Origin: Mucilaginibacter sp. SMC90 | GTDB taxonomy: Bacteria; Bacteroidota; Bacteroidia; Sphingobacteriales; Sphingobacteriaceae | Direction: 5' to 3' | Length of the DNA: 64,000 nt | Assembly (NCBI RefSeq): GCF_022811725.1 | Contig: NZ_CP094527.1 | Span: 2,604,001-2,668,000 of the forward strand | Part shown: positions 8,529-17,911 of the stretch, piece by piece | Numbering within the stretch: position 1 is the stretch's first letter | Layout of the letters: every line of letters begins with the position of its first letter | The notes under the pieces: model-generated | Told to the model about the DNA's origin: nothing | The model's database searches: none | Seen by the model: only the letters and a program-made list of their open reading frames with translations | Translations under genes and position numbers: made by a program

Positions 8529-8882
8529 ATGCAAATTATACCTTATAACAAAAATGGTATTCAAATAGCTGAGCTGGTTTCAGACAGTTTACTCATTTCA
8601 ACAGCCGAAGATGGGGCACAGCTATTGGTCGATCTGTATTATCAAGGCTTTGACCAGGTAATTATACATGCCGGGCAACTTATCCCTTCATTTTTTGAAT
8701 TAAAGAGTGGCCTGGCTGGAGAGGTTTTGCAAAAATGCTCTAATTGGCGGATGCGGATGGCTATTGTAGGCGATTTTAATGAGATCACATCCAAAAGCTT
8801 CCGCGATTTTATTTATGAAAGTAACAAGGGTAAAATGGTCAATTTTGTTGATTCGGTAGATACCGCTATTGCGCGTGCTTAG
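8529..8882 (+). CDS. DUF4180-like protein
   Basis: 117 residues from ATG 8529; the TTG two codons upstream lies in the promoter element and is unlikely to be the start. The sequence resembles the DUF4180 pattern: an N-terminal beta strand, EDGAQLLVDLYYQGFDQVIIH, a central LIPSFFELKSGLAGEVLQK segment, and MAIVGDFNEITSKSFRDFIYESNKG near the end. Small, soluble, function unknown. Single gene, divergent from the esterase. Confidence 0.82.
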   Translation: MQIIPYNKNGIQIAELVSDSLLISTAEDGAQLLVDLYYQGFDQVIIHAGQLIPSFFELKSGLAGEVLQKCSNWRMRMAIVGDFNEITSKSFRDFIYESNKGKMVNFVDSVDTAIARA

Positions 8883-9003
8883 CGATCGTATCGTTTTTTA
8901 GTAACCGCTTAAGAAACTCTAAATTTCAACTTCTATCATTAAAAATAGCCTGCAATGCTTTCAAGCTTTTGATACAATTATATCATTGGCCGGAAGCTTT
9001 TAT

Positions 9004-9240
9004 TTAAAGCTCATCTAAAATATCTGGCACAGCAGGTTCGTTAGCAATGCCTGTAATCATGTCAATATCGGCCAGGGTGTATTATAAATAAGTCTTCTGT
9101 GTTATCAAAAGCCTTCGGTTTTTGATTCTTTAGTCCCTGACTCAACAAAAAATATCAGGAACTGCAACATTTCGTTATCAGGTGCGTCTAATAGTAAATC
9201 TTACCCGTGAAAAAACTGATTTTGTTAATTGCTCCCTATT
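9004..9240 (-). pseudogene. Decayed coding remnant, unidentified
   Basis: On the minus strand three consecutive frames give protein-like pieces that would join if two single-base shifts were repaired: DLLLDAPDNEMLQFLIFFVE..., then AFDNTEDLFI, then YTLADIDMITGIANEPAVPD... ending in ILDEL and TAA at 9004-9006. The family was not recognised. The interpretation rests on amino-acid composition by eye and could be chance. Confidence 0.35.
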
Positions 9241-9558
9241 CAACAAACCGCTCGTTTGTTATAAGAGGCATTTGCTGGTAGCCCATGTTAAAACAGTTGG
9301 CATGCCTGTAATGGTCGATCAAATTTGCCATCTACATACCATTGGCTATTTAGTTTAAACCCGGGAGGTTTGCATTGCAATCAACGTTCTTTACAGAAGG
9401 TTTTTCCAACCTTTTCAATAATATTTCCCTATAGTTCTTTAGTATGTGTTTTTTTATTAAAAAATGCAGTTTTAGTTAATAAATAATGCGCCGGCCAGGG
9501 ACGGTGCATTATTTAATCCATATAAAGCTGAAGATGTTAATTTCCTGGCGTTATGATA

Positions 9559-9588
9559 CAAAAAAGCCTGATACATATTGTACCAGGC
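9559..9588 (-). terminator. Terminator of the SGNH/MBOAT pair
   Basis: On the minus strand GCCTGGTACA pairs with TGTATCAGGC, followed by TTTTTTG. It lies 37 bp past the stop of the SGNH gene. Confidence 0.8.
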
Positions 9589-9624
9589 CGTTAATTAAAT
9601 CAGGATAGCTCTTAATTGTTTCTA

Positions 9625-10557
9625 TTATTTAGTATCAATTTTATTTAAGGAAGCAGTGCTCCCTGTTTTAAGCATTCCGTTTAAAATGCGTTGATTTATG
9701 TAAGCCGAATACCTTGACGCCCCCTTAAAATTCAAATGTCCCAAATCAGCAAATTCATCAGGGTTTAGTGGGAAATTATTGAAATCAAGAAATTCTACAT
9801 CACTGAAATTTTGTTTCCGGACGGATGAAAACGTGGCCTCGTTGTCCAGGTATTCATATAAAGGGTGCTGCGGGCTTCTGATGAGGAAAATATTTTTGTG
9901 CTTACTTTTACAATAATCTACTATTTTTCTGAGGTATTGAATGTTGACAGTTGAGATGCTGTCTTTTCCTGCCATGGTTTGGGGCTTCATATTAGCAACA
10001 TCACTTGCCCGTATATGTTTGTCGGTATCTATTTTGAGATAGCCTCCGGTTTTCCCTGTAAAATCATAATTAAATGAAAATGTTCTTCCCAAATTAGTAC
10101 GTGCAGCTATACCTACACAATTCATAAAATATTTTGAATTATGCCTGGCCAATACCTCCCAATCAGATACGTCCATAAAAGATGCATATTGTGGAAACAT
10201 GTTTGACATGTATGTATATCCCCATGTCCAGTCGTCCATTTTAGTGGCTATCTGGTTATTTGAAAATTCAACTAACACGGTTGAGATCTGCGGGTTTTGT
10301 GATAAGTACATTTTTACTTTTTGAAAAGTATAAAAATAAGACTCGGCCGAATGGGACAAATTAATGGACTGAGATATAAGGCTATCGTTGTAAGCACATT
10401 CAGAATGTGAATGACCAAAAATTGCGATAGTATTATTCTTGTTTATACGAAATTTTGAAAACTTGTTTATCACCAGGCCCGGAACCAAAACTACAACCGC
10501 TATAAGCAGGCAGCTTATCAAGGTGAACGATAGGGTTTTAATTAAAAAGCGATGCAT
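9625..10557 (-). CDS. Membrane-anchored SGNH-like protein, partner of MBOAT (left pair)
   Basis: 310 residues. One N-terminal membrane helix (about 8-30) is followed by an extracytoplasmic domain. An SGNH-like block I is seen as FGHSHSECAYN (about 48-58), and the final block as DLGHLNFKGASRYS (Asp-x-x-His). This is the pattern of AlgJ/AlgX/DltD-type partners of MBOAT enzymes, which pass acyl groups to glycans. In block I the usual GDS is GHS, with Ser possibly the nucleophile. It lies 3 bp after the MBOAT gene, clearly one transcript. A similar pair sits at 45.6-48.0 kb. Family placement is by motif, not by search. Confidence 0.75.
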   Translation of the reverse strand: MHRFLIKTLSFTLISCLLIAVVVLVPGLVINKFSKFRINKNNTIAIFGHSHSECAYNDSLISQSINLSHSAESYFYTFQKVKMYLSQNPQISTVLVEFSNNQIATKMDDWTWGYTYMSNMFPQYASFMDVSDWEVLARHNSKYFMNCVGIAARTNLGRTFSFNYDFTGKTGGYLKIDTDKHIRASDVANMKPQTMAGKDSISTVNIQYLRKIVDYCKSKHKNIFLIRSPQHPLYEYLDNEATFSSVRKQNFSDVEFLDFNNFPLNPDEFADLGHLNFKGASRYSAYINQRILNGMLKTGSTASLNKIDTK

Positions 10558-10560
10558 AGC

Positions 10561-12012
10561 TTAAAACTGAAAATAAATGAACTGCTGTTCTTTACCTATA
10601 AATAAAAAGATCACCATTACCAGCATATAGTAAAATGCCAGTCTGTATCCTCGTTTTCTTAGCCAGATTAGTTTTTCTATGGCATACTGGTTTTCCCGTC
10701 CCTGCCACTCTACTATTATAAAGGCGATGATGAGTAGCATCACCTCAAGCAACTGGGCTCTGTTAACATCTAATTCGGGTATTGAGAAAAGGGATCTTGA
10801 AAAGATCCGGCCAATGTATTTAAAGGCTTGAGTAACACTATCAGACCTGAAAAAGATCCATGCAAAAACTACCTGAGTAAACGTTACTACCATCTGTATA
10901 AATTCGGTAGGCGTTGGCAAGGCCCTGCCTTTTGCTACAATTTCGAGATGGTTACGGTTTGTTTTTAACAGCATAGACGGCAGTATGAACAGCGCATTTA
11001 ACAATCCCCAGATGATGAAGGTCCAGTTTGCCCCGTGCCAGAAGCCGCTAACTAAAAAAATTATTAAAGTGTTGCGTATTTTGAGCCAGATACCTGTTTT
11101 GCTGCCTCCAAGGGGAATGTAAAGATAATCCCTGAACCATGATGACAGCGAGATATGCCACCGGCGCCAAAACTCAGCCATATCCCTTGAAAAATAGGGG
11201 AACGCGAAATTTCTTAACAGCTCAAACCCAAAAAGTTTTGCCACCCCTAAAGCTATGTCTGAATATCCTGAAAAATCGCAATAAATCTGGAATGCAAATA
11301 ATACGGCACCCAAAACCAGGGTGCTGCCTGCAGCGTGGGCGCTGTTTGCAAATATCATATTTGCATAGTCGGCACATTGATCGGCAATGACAGCTTTTTT
11401 AAACAAACCCCATAGAATTTGCCTTAAGCCGTTACTTGCTTCATAATAATCAAATTTTCTTGTTGTTTTTACCTGCGGCAGCAAGTGAGTTGCCCGCTCA
11501 ATAGGCCCTGCAACCAAAAGTGGGAAGAAACTTACAAACAATGAATAATCAGTAAAGTTCCGCTCGGCCTTGATCCGGTTTTTATAAACATCAATTACAT
11601 AAGATAAGCCATGAAACGTATAAAACGAGATGCCGACAGGAAGGATAACATTTAGCGTAAATGCGCTTAAATGGATACCCATACTTGCCCCTAAAGCAAC
11701 CAGCGATGATGCAAAGAAGTTGTAATATTTAAAAACACCTAAAAAACCAAGGTTTATGGATATACTTAGCCAAAGCCAGAACGTTTTTAAGCCCTGGGTT
11801 TTTGCCTGATACATTTTTAGCCCGGTAAAATAGTCCAATAATGTTGAAAATATTAACAAAAGCAGGAAACGCCAGTCCCAGCAGGCGTAAAAGAAGTAGC
11901 TTGCAGCAAGCAGCAATAAATTTTGCAGTTGAAGCTTACGGTTAAAAACAAACCAATAAAGCACAAAAACTACTATCAGAAATATTCCGAACCCAAGTGA
12001 ATTGAAAAGCAT
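10561..12012 (-). CDS. MBOAT O-acyltransferase, AlgI-like (left pair)
   Basis: 483 residues, about 10-12 membrane helices. AlgI/DltB-type signatures are seen: DYFTGL, FPLLVAGPIERA, YCDFSGYSDIALGVA, FWRRWHISLSSWFRDYLYIPLGGSK, and the catalytic-His region VSGFWHGANWTF. It ends in FIYFQF, as does the other MBOAT in this window. In alginate and D-alanylation systems the MBOAT moves an acyl group across the membrane for an SGNH partner. Its position beside the EPS locus makes O-acylation (for example O-acetylation) of the exopolysaccharide likely. Confidence 0.93.
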   Translation of the reverse strand: MLFNSLGFGIFLIVVFVLYWFVFNRKLQLQNLLLLAASYFFYACWDWRFLLLLIFSTLLDYFTGLKMYQAKTQGLKTFWLWLSISINLGFLGVFKYYNFFASSLVALGASMGIHLSAFTLNVILPVGISFYTFHGLSYVIDVYKNRIKAERNFTDYSLFVSFFPLLVAGPIERATHLLPQVKTTRKFDYYEASNGLRQILWGLFKKAVIADQCADYANMIFANSAHAAGSTLVLGAVLFAFQIYCDFSGYSDIALGVAKLFGFELLRNFAFPYFSRDMAEFWRRWHISLSSWFRDYLYIPLGGSKTGIWLKIRNTLIIFLVSGFWHGANWTFIIWGLLNALFILPSMLLKTNRNHLEIVAKGRALPTPTEFIQMVVTFTQVVFAWIFFRSDSVTQAFKYIGRIFSRSLFSIPELDVNRAQLLEVMLLIIAFIIVEWQGRENQYAIEKLIWLRKRGYRLAFYYMLVMVIFLFIGKEQQFIYFQF

Positions 12013-12212
12013 GGCAAGTATGATTACAAGAACGGCTAAAGCCGGTTCGACCTAAGAAAATTCGGTAAATGCAGATGTGGGAGGTAGGTAGATGTATAAC
12101 TAAATACAATAATAAGTCAACCGCTTTTTTTGAAGCAGTTAACCTATTAGACGTACTAAAATGGAGTACAGTTTTTTATCAAAATTTAAGTTTGATGATT
12201 GGCAGGTAATTA

Positions 12213-12650
12213 TTATTCGGGTTTTAATGTGTTTTCATTACGTAATGCTTCGTTGAATTTTTCAAGCAGTTTTATGTACTTGTCCATCCAATAATAAATG
12301 GCATCAAGCGGGGCATCTTTTGCTTCATGGGGTTCAACATCCTTATCAGGGTTAGGAGAGTTAAACCTTAATGCAAATTCATTTGGGAATTCTTTTGAAA
12401 AATCATGCTCTATGACTATACCAATCTGGCAAATGATATCAAAGCTAAGCTTTTTGGTATTGAACCAGTTGTATAAGGTTCTTCGGCTTACGTTTAGCTT
12501 CCGGGCGATTTCACTTATCCCCATATGGTCACGTCTAACAATTCGCTCTACAATTTTACCGAAATGTAAATCTTGTGTGTCGTTAATACCAACAGATCTC
12601 TGATCATTATTGATATATGAGCTAATAGGGTAATAAACTTTGCTGTGCAT
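12213..12650 (-). CDS. Small HTH transcriptional regulator
   Basis: 145 residues with a central helix-turn-helix (about 40-70, MGISEIARKLNVSRRTLYNW), the conserved follow-on IICQIGIVIEHDFSKEFP, and a C-terminal helix. The HTH resembles Fis/resolvase-type or Xre-like modules. It sits between the PAS/AraC regulator and the MBOAT pair at the tail of the EPS locus, so local regulation is likely but unproven. No effector domain is seen. Confidence 0.72.
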   Translation of the reverse strand: MHSKVYYPISSYINNDQRSVGINDTQDLHFGKIVERIVRRDHMGISEIARKLNVSRRTLYNWFNTKKLSFDIICQIGIVIEHDFSKEFPNEFALRFNSPNPDKDVEPHEAKDAPLDAIYYWMDKYIKLLEKFNEALRNENTLKPE

Positions 12651-13253
12651 AAGATTAGATTGAAATTAGGTTGTCAATTTTAATTGGTTAGCATAAATTA
12701 AATTTAGGTTATAGTATAATGCAGGTTATTTATGGGATACTTAAGACCATAAATATCCTGTTAGGTTTTTTAGTCATGAGTTTAGATTTAGGCTGTTCAT
12801 TGATTTTAATATTTCTTACCCTACGTTTCTATATCTGTAAACAAAATGTATTTTTTTGAAACCTTTAATTTCGTGTTTACGTAATAAAATTATACATACT
12901 TCCGTGTTATTTCAACCTATAAAAGGCCAAATTATACCTGTAAAGGGTGCCGATTGACGCTTGTTTAGAATGAATAAAAATATTGCGATTTTTTAGGCAT
13001 CCATTTTGTTCATTTTTTGTGAGTGATAGTTAACTTATTCAACCTTTACCCTTGTAGTATAGTTTAGTTTCAATGGTATGTTGTTTAGGTGTAAAATTTT
13101 TCAAAATAAGATAAATTTAAAACTGCTCATCACCCCCGTAATTTAATTCGTAAGATGTCCCTGACCCTGATTTTTTTTAAAGGCCGGTAAGTAAGTTTTA
13201 GGATTGGAGGCCATATACATGGAAGAATTTCGGAAAGCAAGCGACTTTTTAGA
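12651..13253. other. 603-bp non-coding region between two regulator genes
   Basis: No convincing gene; the open frame at 13130-13327 overlaps the PAS gene and has no protein-like pattern. Several related AT-rich words occur: ACCTATAAAAGG near 12915, ACCTGTAAAGGG near 12936 and CAACCTTTACCC near 13039. They resemble the TTTACA/TGTAAA words upstream of wza and glmS. This is the upstream region of the HTH gene. Confidence 0.5.
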
Positions 13254-14744
13254 TTAAACAGGAGTAACATCAAAAAGGATTCCGGATAGTTTTTTGCACT
13301 TATTGTTTTGAAGTTCCGGGTACCCAATTATTCTTATTCGTTTTAAATTGCCTGCGGCCGTTATCATTTCAACTTCAATATCAAAGGGATTGCCGTGTTT
13401 CAAAGAGTTTTTTAGCGCCTTTTTTACTATGCCCTGGTTTTTGCCCTCTTTAACAGATTTCCAGATAGCCTTCATGTTGGGTATAAAATGATCAGGCACT
13501 TCGAGTATGTTTTGTATAATCCTGTCCCATTGCGTTGTATGGGTAATCATATCCCGTGTCCAGGTACCAACTTTAGAAATAGTATCTGCTTTTTTCAGGA
13601 GTTTAACCGCACGCTCGTTCTCTTTCTCGATTGCTTTGATTTTGGACATATCCTCTGTGTGAACACACAAGCCGCCAATTTCTCCTGATGGCGTAAACCA
13701 GGGGTAAATATTCCATTTCAACCAGCAGCGTATACCGTTGTTTTTTCTAAGCAATAACCCATCACATTGATATATATTCCCTTTTAAGCAATGAAGGTGC
13801 AGCTTTTCGCATTTCTTTTTGGTGGATGGTAATATTTCGTATACGCTTTTTCCTATAAAATTTGTGTTGTGAAGGTTGTATTCAGTTACCCAGCTTTTTG
13901 AAACAGTAACAAACTGCATCTGGGTGTTAAACATAGCTATAGTAATAGGAGCTTCTTCAATAAGGGTTTTGTAATGGTTTACATTTTCTTTTTGAGTCTG
14001 CTCTGTTTCTTTAACAGCTGATTTTTCTTCTAAATATTTATGGTAGCATGCCGAAAAGTTGGATGGATTGGAAAAATTGAGCATTACTGCCATTTGGTTT
14101 TTATTGCAGCGCTTTTCCCGGATATACCTGTCGGCTATTTCCATTTGCAGGTATCGGTAATATGAAAAAATTGTTCTTCCGAAATTTTGCTTAAAATCCC
14201 TTTTTAATTTTGATTCGGATACAAAGTGTTTTTTTGAAAGGGCAGCAATGCTTGGAAATCCGATAAACAGGTTTTCATTCAGCGTTTTAGCAACATTTTC
14301 AAGTAATAGGTCATTTTGCGTTAAAAATTCAGGCAGTTCTTCAATTCGTGGTGCGTCATCAATTACTTTTGAGTTCAGCGGACTTATGTCCGCCATATGT
14401 GCGTAAAACCCTTTTATATCACTGTTAATGTAATCGGGATGGTAAGTAACGCGCACGTTTTTTGCCTTGCCCGAATACAAGTGGATTACCTGGTCAAACA
14501 CTTGTATCTTACCGGTCAGTGCGCCATTAATGTATGGAAGCTGTACATCAAACAAGGTTCCTAAAATATCCGAAAGATGAGATTTATTGATCATTTGGTC
14601 TGGCGTTATTCCAAACCAATCGGCCGTAGCTTTATTAGCATACCTGCAAATGAGGTTTTTATCCCAATATGCAAGCATAGCCTCCGTGTGCTCCGTGACA
14701 TTGAACGCTATTTCAAAAAAATCAGAATTCAGGTTAAAGGACAT
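13254..14744 (-). CDS. PAS - AraC-type HTH - PAS - PAS regulator
   Basis: 496 residues, no membrane segment. A first PAS domain spans about 12-125 (LAYWDKNLICRYANKATADWFG). An AraC/XylS double-HTH domain follows at about 145-240 (SKKHFVSESKLKRDFKQNFG, then LNFSNPSNFSACYHKYL). Two further PAS domains lie at about 255-370 and 385-496 (KVGTWTRDMITHTTQWDRII, ending GILFDVTPV). There is no kinase, GGDEF or receiver domain. An AraC domain in the middle of a PAS chain is unusual; it normally sits at the C-terminus. The stop follows a normal PAS end, so no truncation is evident. Probably a cytoplasmic signal-responsive regulator of the EPS locus. Confidence 0.8.
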   Translation of the reverse strand: MSFNLNSDFFEIAFNVTEHTEAMLAYWDKNLICRYANKATADWFGITPDQMINKSHLSDILGTLFDVQLPYINGALTGKIQVFDQVIHLYSGKAKNVRVTYHPDYINSDIKGFYAHMADISPLNSKVIDDAPRIEELPEFLTQNDLLLENVAKTLNENLFIGFPSIAALSKKHFVSESKLKRDFKQNFGRTIFSYYRYLQMEIADRYIREKRCNKNQMAVMLNFSNPSNFSACYHKYLEEKSAVKETEQTQKENVNHYKTLIEEAPITIAMFNTQMQFVTVSKSWVTEYNLHNTNFIGKSVYEILPSTKKKCEKLHLHCLKGNIYQCDGLLLRKNNGIRCWLKWNIYPWFTPSGEIGGLCVHTEDMSKIKAIEKENERAVKLLKKADTISKVGTWTRDMITHTTQWDRIIQNILEVPDHFIPNMKAIWKSVKEGKNQGIVKKALKNSLKHGNPFDIEVEMITAAGNLKRIRIIGYPELQNNKCKKLSGILFDVTPV

Positions 14745-14882
14745 CGGATCTCCTCTTAAAAAAATTATTTATCGGCGTTACCCATCGTAGGGGGAGATGA
14801 GTTTTTAGGTTATAATTTGCTTAAATCTGCAAATTATTATTGATAACATATAAGATAGCTCATATAAAAATTACAAAAAAAA

Positions 14883-16835
14883 TTAGTTTGCCAATTGTTT
14901 GTCTATCAATTTGATGTCGAGTTTTTCATATTGCGAATTGTTACTAATGTAGTCGGGCAGTATGGTTTTCATTTTTGATACCATCAAATCAACTTCATTA
15001 TGCAAATTAAGCTCTAAAAGGTCCTTTATTAAATTGTTGATCTTTGAGTAGCTAACAGGGATGTTTTTTGAAATTTTGATGTCTTTATTATAAGTTGGTA
15101 TAACTTCCTCTTCGGCGTTCAGCAACTCTTCGTAAAGCTTTTCGCCGGGACGCAGGCCTGTATAAACAATTTGTATATCTTTTCCCGGAACAAGGCCGGC
15201 CATTTTGATCATATTGGCCGCCAGATCGGCAATTTTTACAGGTTCGCCCATATCAAATAAAAATATTTCGCCGCCTTTGCCCATCACCTCCGCTTCAAGT
15301 ACCAGTTGTACTGCTTCGGGGATTGTCATAAAATACCTGGTAATATCAGGATGGGTAACGGTGACAGGGCCGCCTTTTTCAATTTGAGCTTTAAAACGGG
15401 GGATCACTGAGCCGTTTGACCCCAGAACGTTGCCAAATCGGGTTGTGATAAACCGTGTTTGACTGCCTTTTGACGGATCAGAATTGAAAAAATGTTCTTC
15501 AAACAGCAGGTTGTTTAACGATTGAATATACATTTCGGCAATACGTTTTGATGCTCCCATGATGTTTGTTGGGCGTACTGCTTTATCTGTTGATATCATT
15601 ACAAATTTTTCAACATTAAATTCAATTGAGATATCAGCCAGGTTTTTTGTGCCCCATACGTTGGTTAAAATAGCCTCGGTTGGGTTATTTTCCATCATGG
15701 GTACGTGTTTATAAGCAGCCGCATGAAAAACTATTTGAGGCTTATACAAGTTAAACAATGTTTTTATACGTCCTGAATTTTGGATATCGGCAATAAATAC
15801 CCGGGTACGGTTGCCGTACAGCCCATCTTCAATTTCCATTTGAATATCGTGCAGCGGGGTTTCGGCCCTGTCACATAATACCACAAACTCGGGGCTGTAC
15901 ATTAATACTTGTCTAACCAGTTCTGACCCTATTGAGCCTGCGGCTCCTGTAATCAAAATCCTTTTACCCTTAATTTCATCCAGGATATGTTCGTTAGAAA
16001 TTTTTATGGGCTTTCGCTCAAGCAGGTCTTCTATTTTTAAGTCTTTAAACTGATTTAAATTTGGTTTGCCATTTATCCATTGGTCTGATGAGGGTACAAC
16101 AATCACCTTTATGCCAAGCTCGATACATTTTTCAACAGCTTTTCTCTTTCCGTCGATTTTTATATCTTCAGATGTTATCAGCATTGACTTTATATCGTAG
16201 CGTTTTTTCAATGCATCAATTGATTTGATAGGGTAAACCTGCTTTTGCTCAATGCATTTTGATATTCTGTCAACCCCGGTATCAATAAACCCCTGAACAT
16301 TGAGCATAAAACCTTTTTGTGCTTCAAGCGCATTTTTAATGAGGATAGAAGGTTCATTGGATCCGTATATTAATACATTTTCCATTTCAACTTTATAAGT
16401 TGTTGCCTCAATATATTTAAAAACATCTTTGATGATAATGCGCATGCACATTAGCATAGATGAAGTAATAAAGAAGTTAATCAGCAACACATCCACCAGC
16501 CCTTTAACATCTATTTTTAGATTGAATGCAAAAAACATATAATAAAAAAGCAAAAACGTAACGTTGCTTGCCAATACAGTTATTAAAATGCGCATCATAT
16601 CCCTTGTATTGGAATATCTGATAATACAAGTGTGAATTTTCATGATCATGAAAATCAACACCGCATTAGCGCAGTAAAATAACATGTAATAAACACTGAT
16701 GGGATCAAACTGAAGCCGGTTTTTAAAATATAGTGATGTCCACAACGATAACAAAACTACCATCAGGTCAATTACCAGGATCAGCCATCTTGAATGGAAT
16801 TTATCCTGGAACAACAAATTTTTCAGGTATATCAT
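14883..16835 (-). CDS. CapD/WbpM/PglF-type UDP-HexNAc 4,6-dehydratase (membrane)
   Basis: 650 residues. Four N-terminal membrane helices (about 15-130) are followed by a CoA-binding-like linker domain and a C-terminal extended SDR domain. The NAD motif is GAAGSIGSE, with MISTDKAVRPTNIMGASKR carrying the S-M-K triad of C6 dehydratases (Met replaces the usual Tyr of YxxxK). Members convert UDP-GlcNAc to the UDP-4-keto-6-deoxy sugar, the first step to bacillosamine, QuiNAc or FucNAc-type sugars. The product would feed the DegT aminotransferases in the cluster. Confidence 0.93.
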   Translation of the reverse strand: MIYLKNLLFQDKFHSRWLILVIDLMVVLLSLWTSLYFKNRLQFDPISVYYMLFYCANAVLIFMIMKIHTCIIRYSNTRDMMRILITVLASNVTFLLFYYMFFAFNLKIDVKGLVDVLLINFFITSSMLMCMRIIIKDVFKYIEATTYKVEMENVLIYGSNEPSILIKNALEAQKGFMLNVQGFIDTGVDRISKCIEQKQVYPIKSIDALKKRYDIKSMLITSEDIKIDGKRKAVEKCIELGIKVIVVPSSDQWINGKPNLNQFKDLKIEDLLERKPIKISNEHILDEIKGKRILITGAAGSIGSELVRQVLMYSPEFVVLCDRAETPLHDIQMEIEDGLYGNRTRVFIADIQNSGRIKTLFNLYKPQIVFHAAAYKHVPMMENNPTEAILTNVWGTKNLADISIEFNVEKFVMISTDKAVRPTNIMGASKRIAEMYIQSLNNLLFEEHFFNSDPSKGSQTRFITTRFGNVLGSNGSVIPRFKAQIEKGGPVTVTHPDITRYFMTIPEAVQLVLEAEVMGKGGEIFLFDMGEPVKIADLAANMIKMAGLVPGKDIQIVYTGLRPGEKLYEELLNAEEEVIPTYNKDIKISKNIPVSYSKINNLIKDLLELNLHNEVDLMVSKMKTILPDYISNNSQYEKLDIKLIDKQLAN

Positions 16836-16859
16836 AACTGGTGTATTTAGGTTATTATC

Positions 16860-17885
16860 TTAAGCGTATCTGTATAAGGGGAAGAAATCCACCTCTGTAT
16901 TTTCTTCAATGCCTTTATCCTGTAAAAGCCTTTGGTATACCTCGGGGTTGGCTATGTACCTCCATGTCTGAAAATCAAAATGGAGATCGGAGAATGCACA
17001 TTTCCAATCAAAGAGTTTGTCGTTTTTAAAGCCGAGACCACCTCCCAGGTTGTAATATTTCATGCCTTTTTCCCGTCCTATCTGGGTTATTGAATCGGCC
17101 AGGAATTTGGTTGGGCTATGATGCAGGAACTCTGCGCGGGTACCTACCAAATGGGCCTGAATAATGCCGTTGGTAAATGTTATTATGGTGCTTGAAATGG
17201 CAATATCCTTGTAGTAAACAGTTAATAAACGAGCTTCATATTCGGAAGTGTTTAATATTTCGGAAAAGTATTTTTCGTTAAATAAATAGTAATTGCTGGC
17301 ACCTACACGCTTCATATTTTCTGTGTAAATCTCAACGAAGGTTTTTATGCCGGCCGGGTTGGTTTCGTCTTCTACTCTGAACCCTTTTTTCCAGGCATGC
17401 TTAACAGCATCCATGGTTGATTGCCTGTATTTTTTACGCTGCTCGTCAATAGTAAGTGAAAGATCAAGCACCACGGTTTTTCCGTTTTCATGAATACCCC
17501 CAAATTTTTCCAGCAGTTTTTGCTGTTTATAAAAAGGGTGTAACCTAACGAAAACAGATACGTACTTTTCATCTACCAGGAAATTACTGAAGGCAACTTT
17601 GAAGTTTTCCATCACACCTTCATCTATCTCATCAATCCTTTCGTTTGAAAAAGGGCCCGAAAAACCGTAAACACAGGTCAGGTCACTATAATCAGATCCA
17701 GGTATTTTTCGCTGCAGTAAAGGGAAGCCAATGTAGGTACCTAACTCCTCATATACGAACAGAACAGGATTGCCGGCTGTTTCAAGCGAGTGGTAATGCC
17801 ACGTGTGATAAAAATCATATTCGGCCGAATTACCTACGTAAGAAATCCATTCCTCTTTATTGAGGAGCGTAAAGATCTTAATCAT
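16860..17885 (-). CDS. FemAB/GNAT-like acyltransferase (EPS locus)
   Basis: 341 residues, soluble, with the twin-GNAT look of FemABX proteins. An N-terminal domain includes YHTWHY...LFVYEE. The second domain carries IAISSTIITF, QAHLVGTRAEFLHHSPTKFL and MKYYNLGGGLGFKNDKLFDWKCAFS, the typical YDLGG-like turn. Family members transfer amino acids or acyl groups onto cell-wall or glycan acceptors. In polysaccharide loci they probably decorate amino sugars. It follows the small GNAT gene by 26 bp in the same direction. Confidence 0.8.
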   Translation of the reverse strand: MIKIFTLLNKEEWISYVGNSAEYDFYHTWHYHSLETAGNPVLFVYEELGTYIGFPLLQRKIPGSDYSDLTCVYGFSGPFSNERIDEIDEGVMENFKVAFSNFLVDEKYVSVFVRLHPFYKQQKLLEKFGGIHENGKTVVLDLSLTIDEQRKKYRQSTMDAVKHAWKKGFRVEDETNPAGIKTFVEIYTENMKRVGASNYYLFNEKYFSEILNTSEYEARLLTVYYKDIAISSTIITFTNGIIQAHLVGTRAEFLHHSPTKFLADSITQIGREKGMKYYNLGGGLGFKNDKLFDWKCAFSDLHFDFQTWRYIANPEVYQRLLQDKGIEENTEVDFFPLYRYA

Positions 17886-17911
17886 TGAATGAAATTTAGG
17901 GTGTAGATGGA

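Larger units (their letters stand above)
8883..9624. other. 742-bp intergenic region with a decayed coding stretch
   Basis: No intact gene. It holds a probable frameshifted coding remnant (9004-9240, minus). A 9-bp inverted repeat AAATAATGC/GCATTATTT (9481-9489 / 9506-9514) lies further on, and the terminator of the downstream SGNH gene is at 9559-9588. The rest shows nothing recognisable. Confidence 0.6.

Noticed and set aside
13130..13327. 65-aa frame past the end of the PAS/AraC gene
   Set aside because: It overlaps the PAS gene in another frame and has no protein-like pattern; the PAS gene ends normally.
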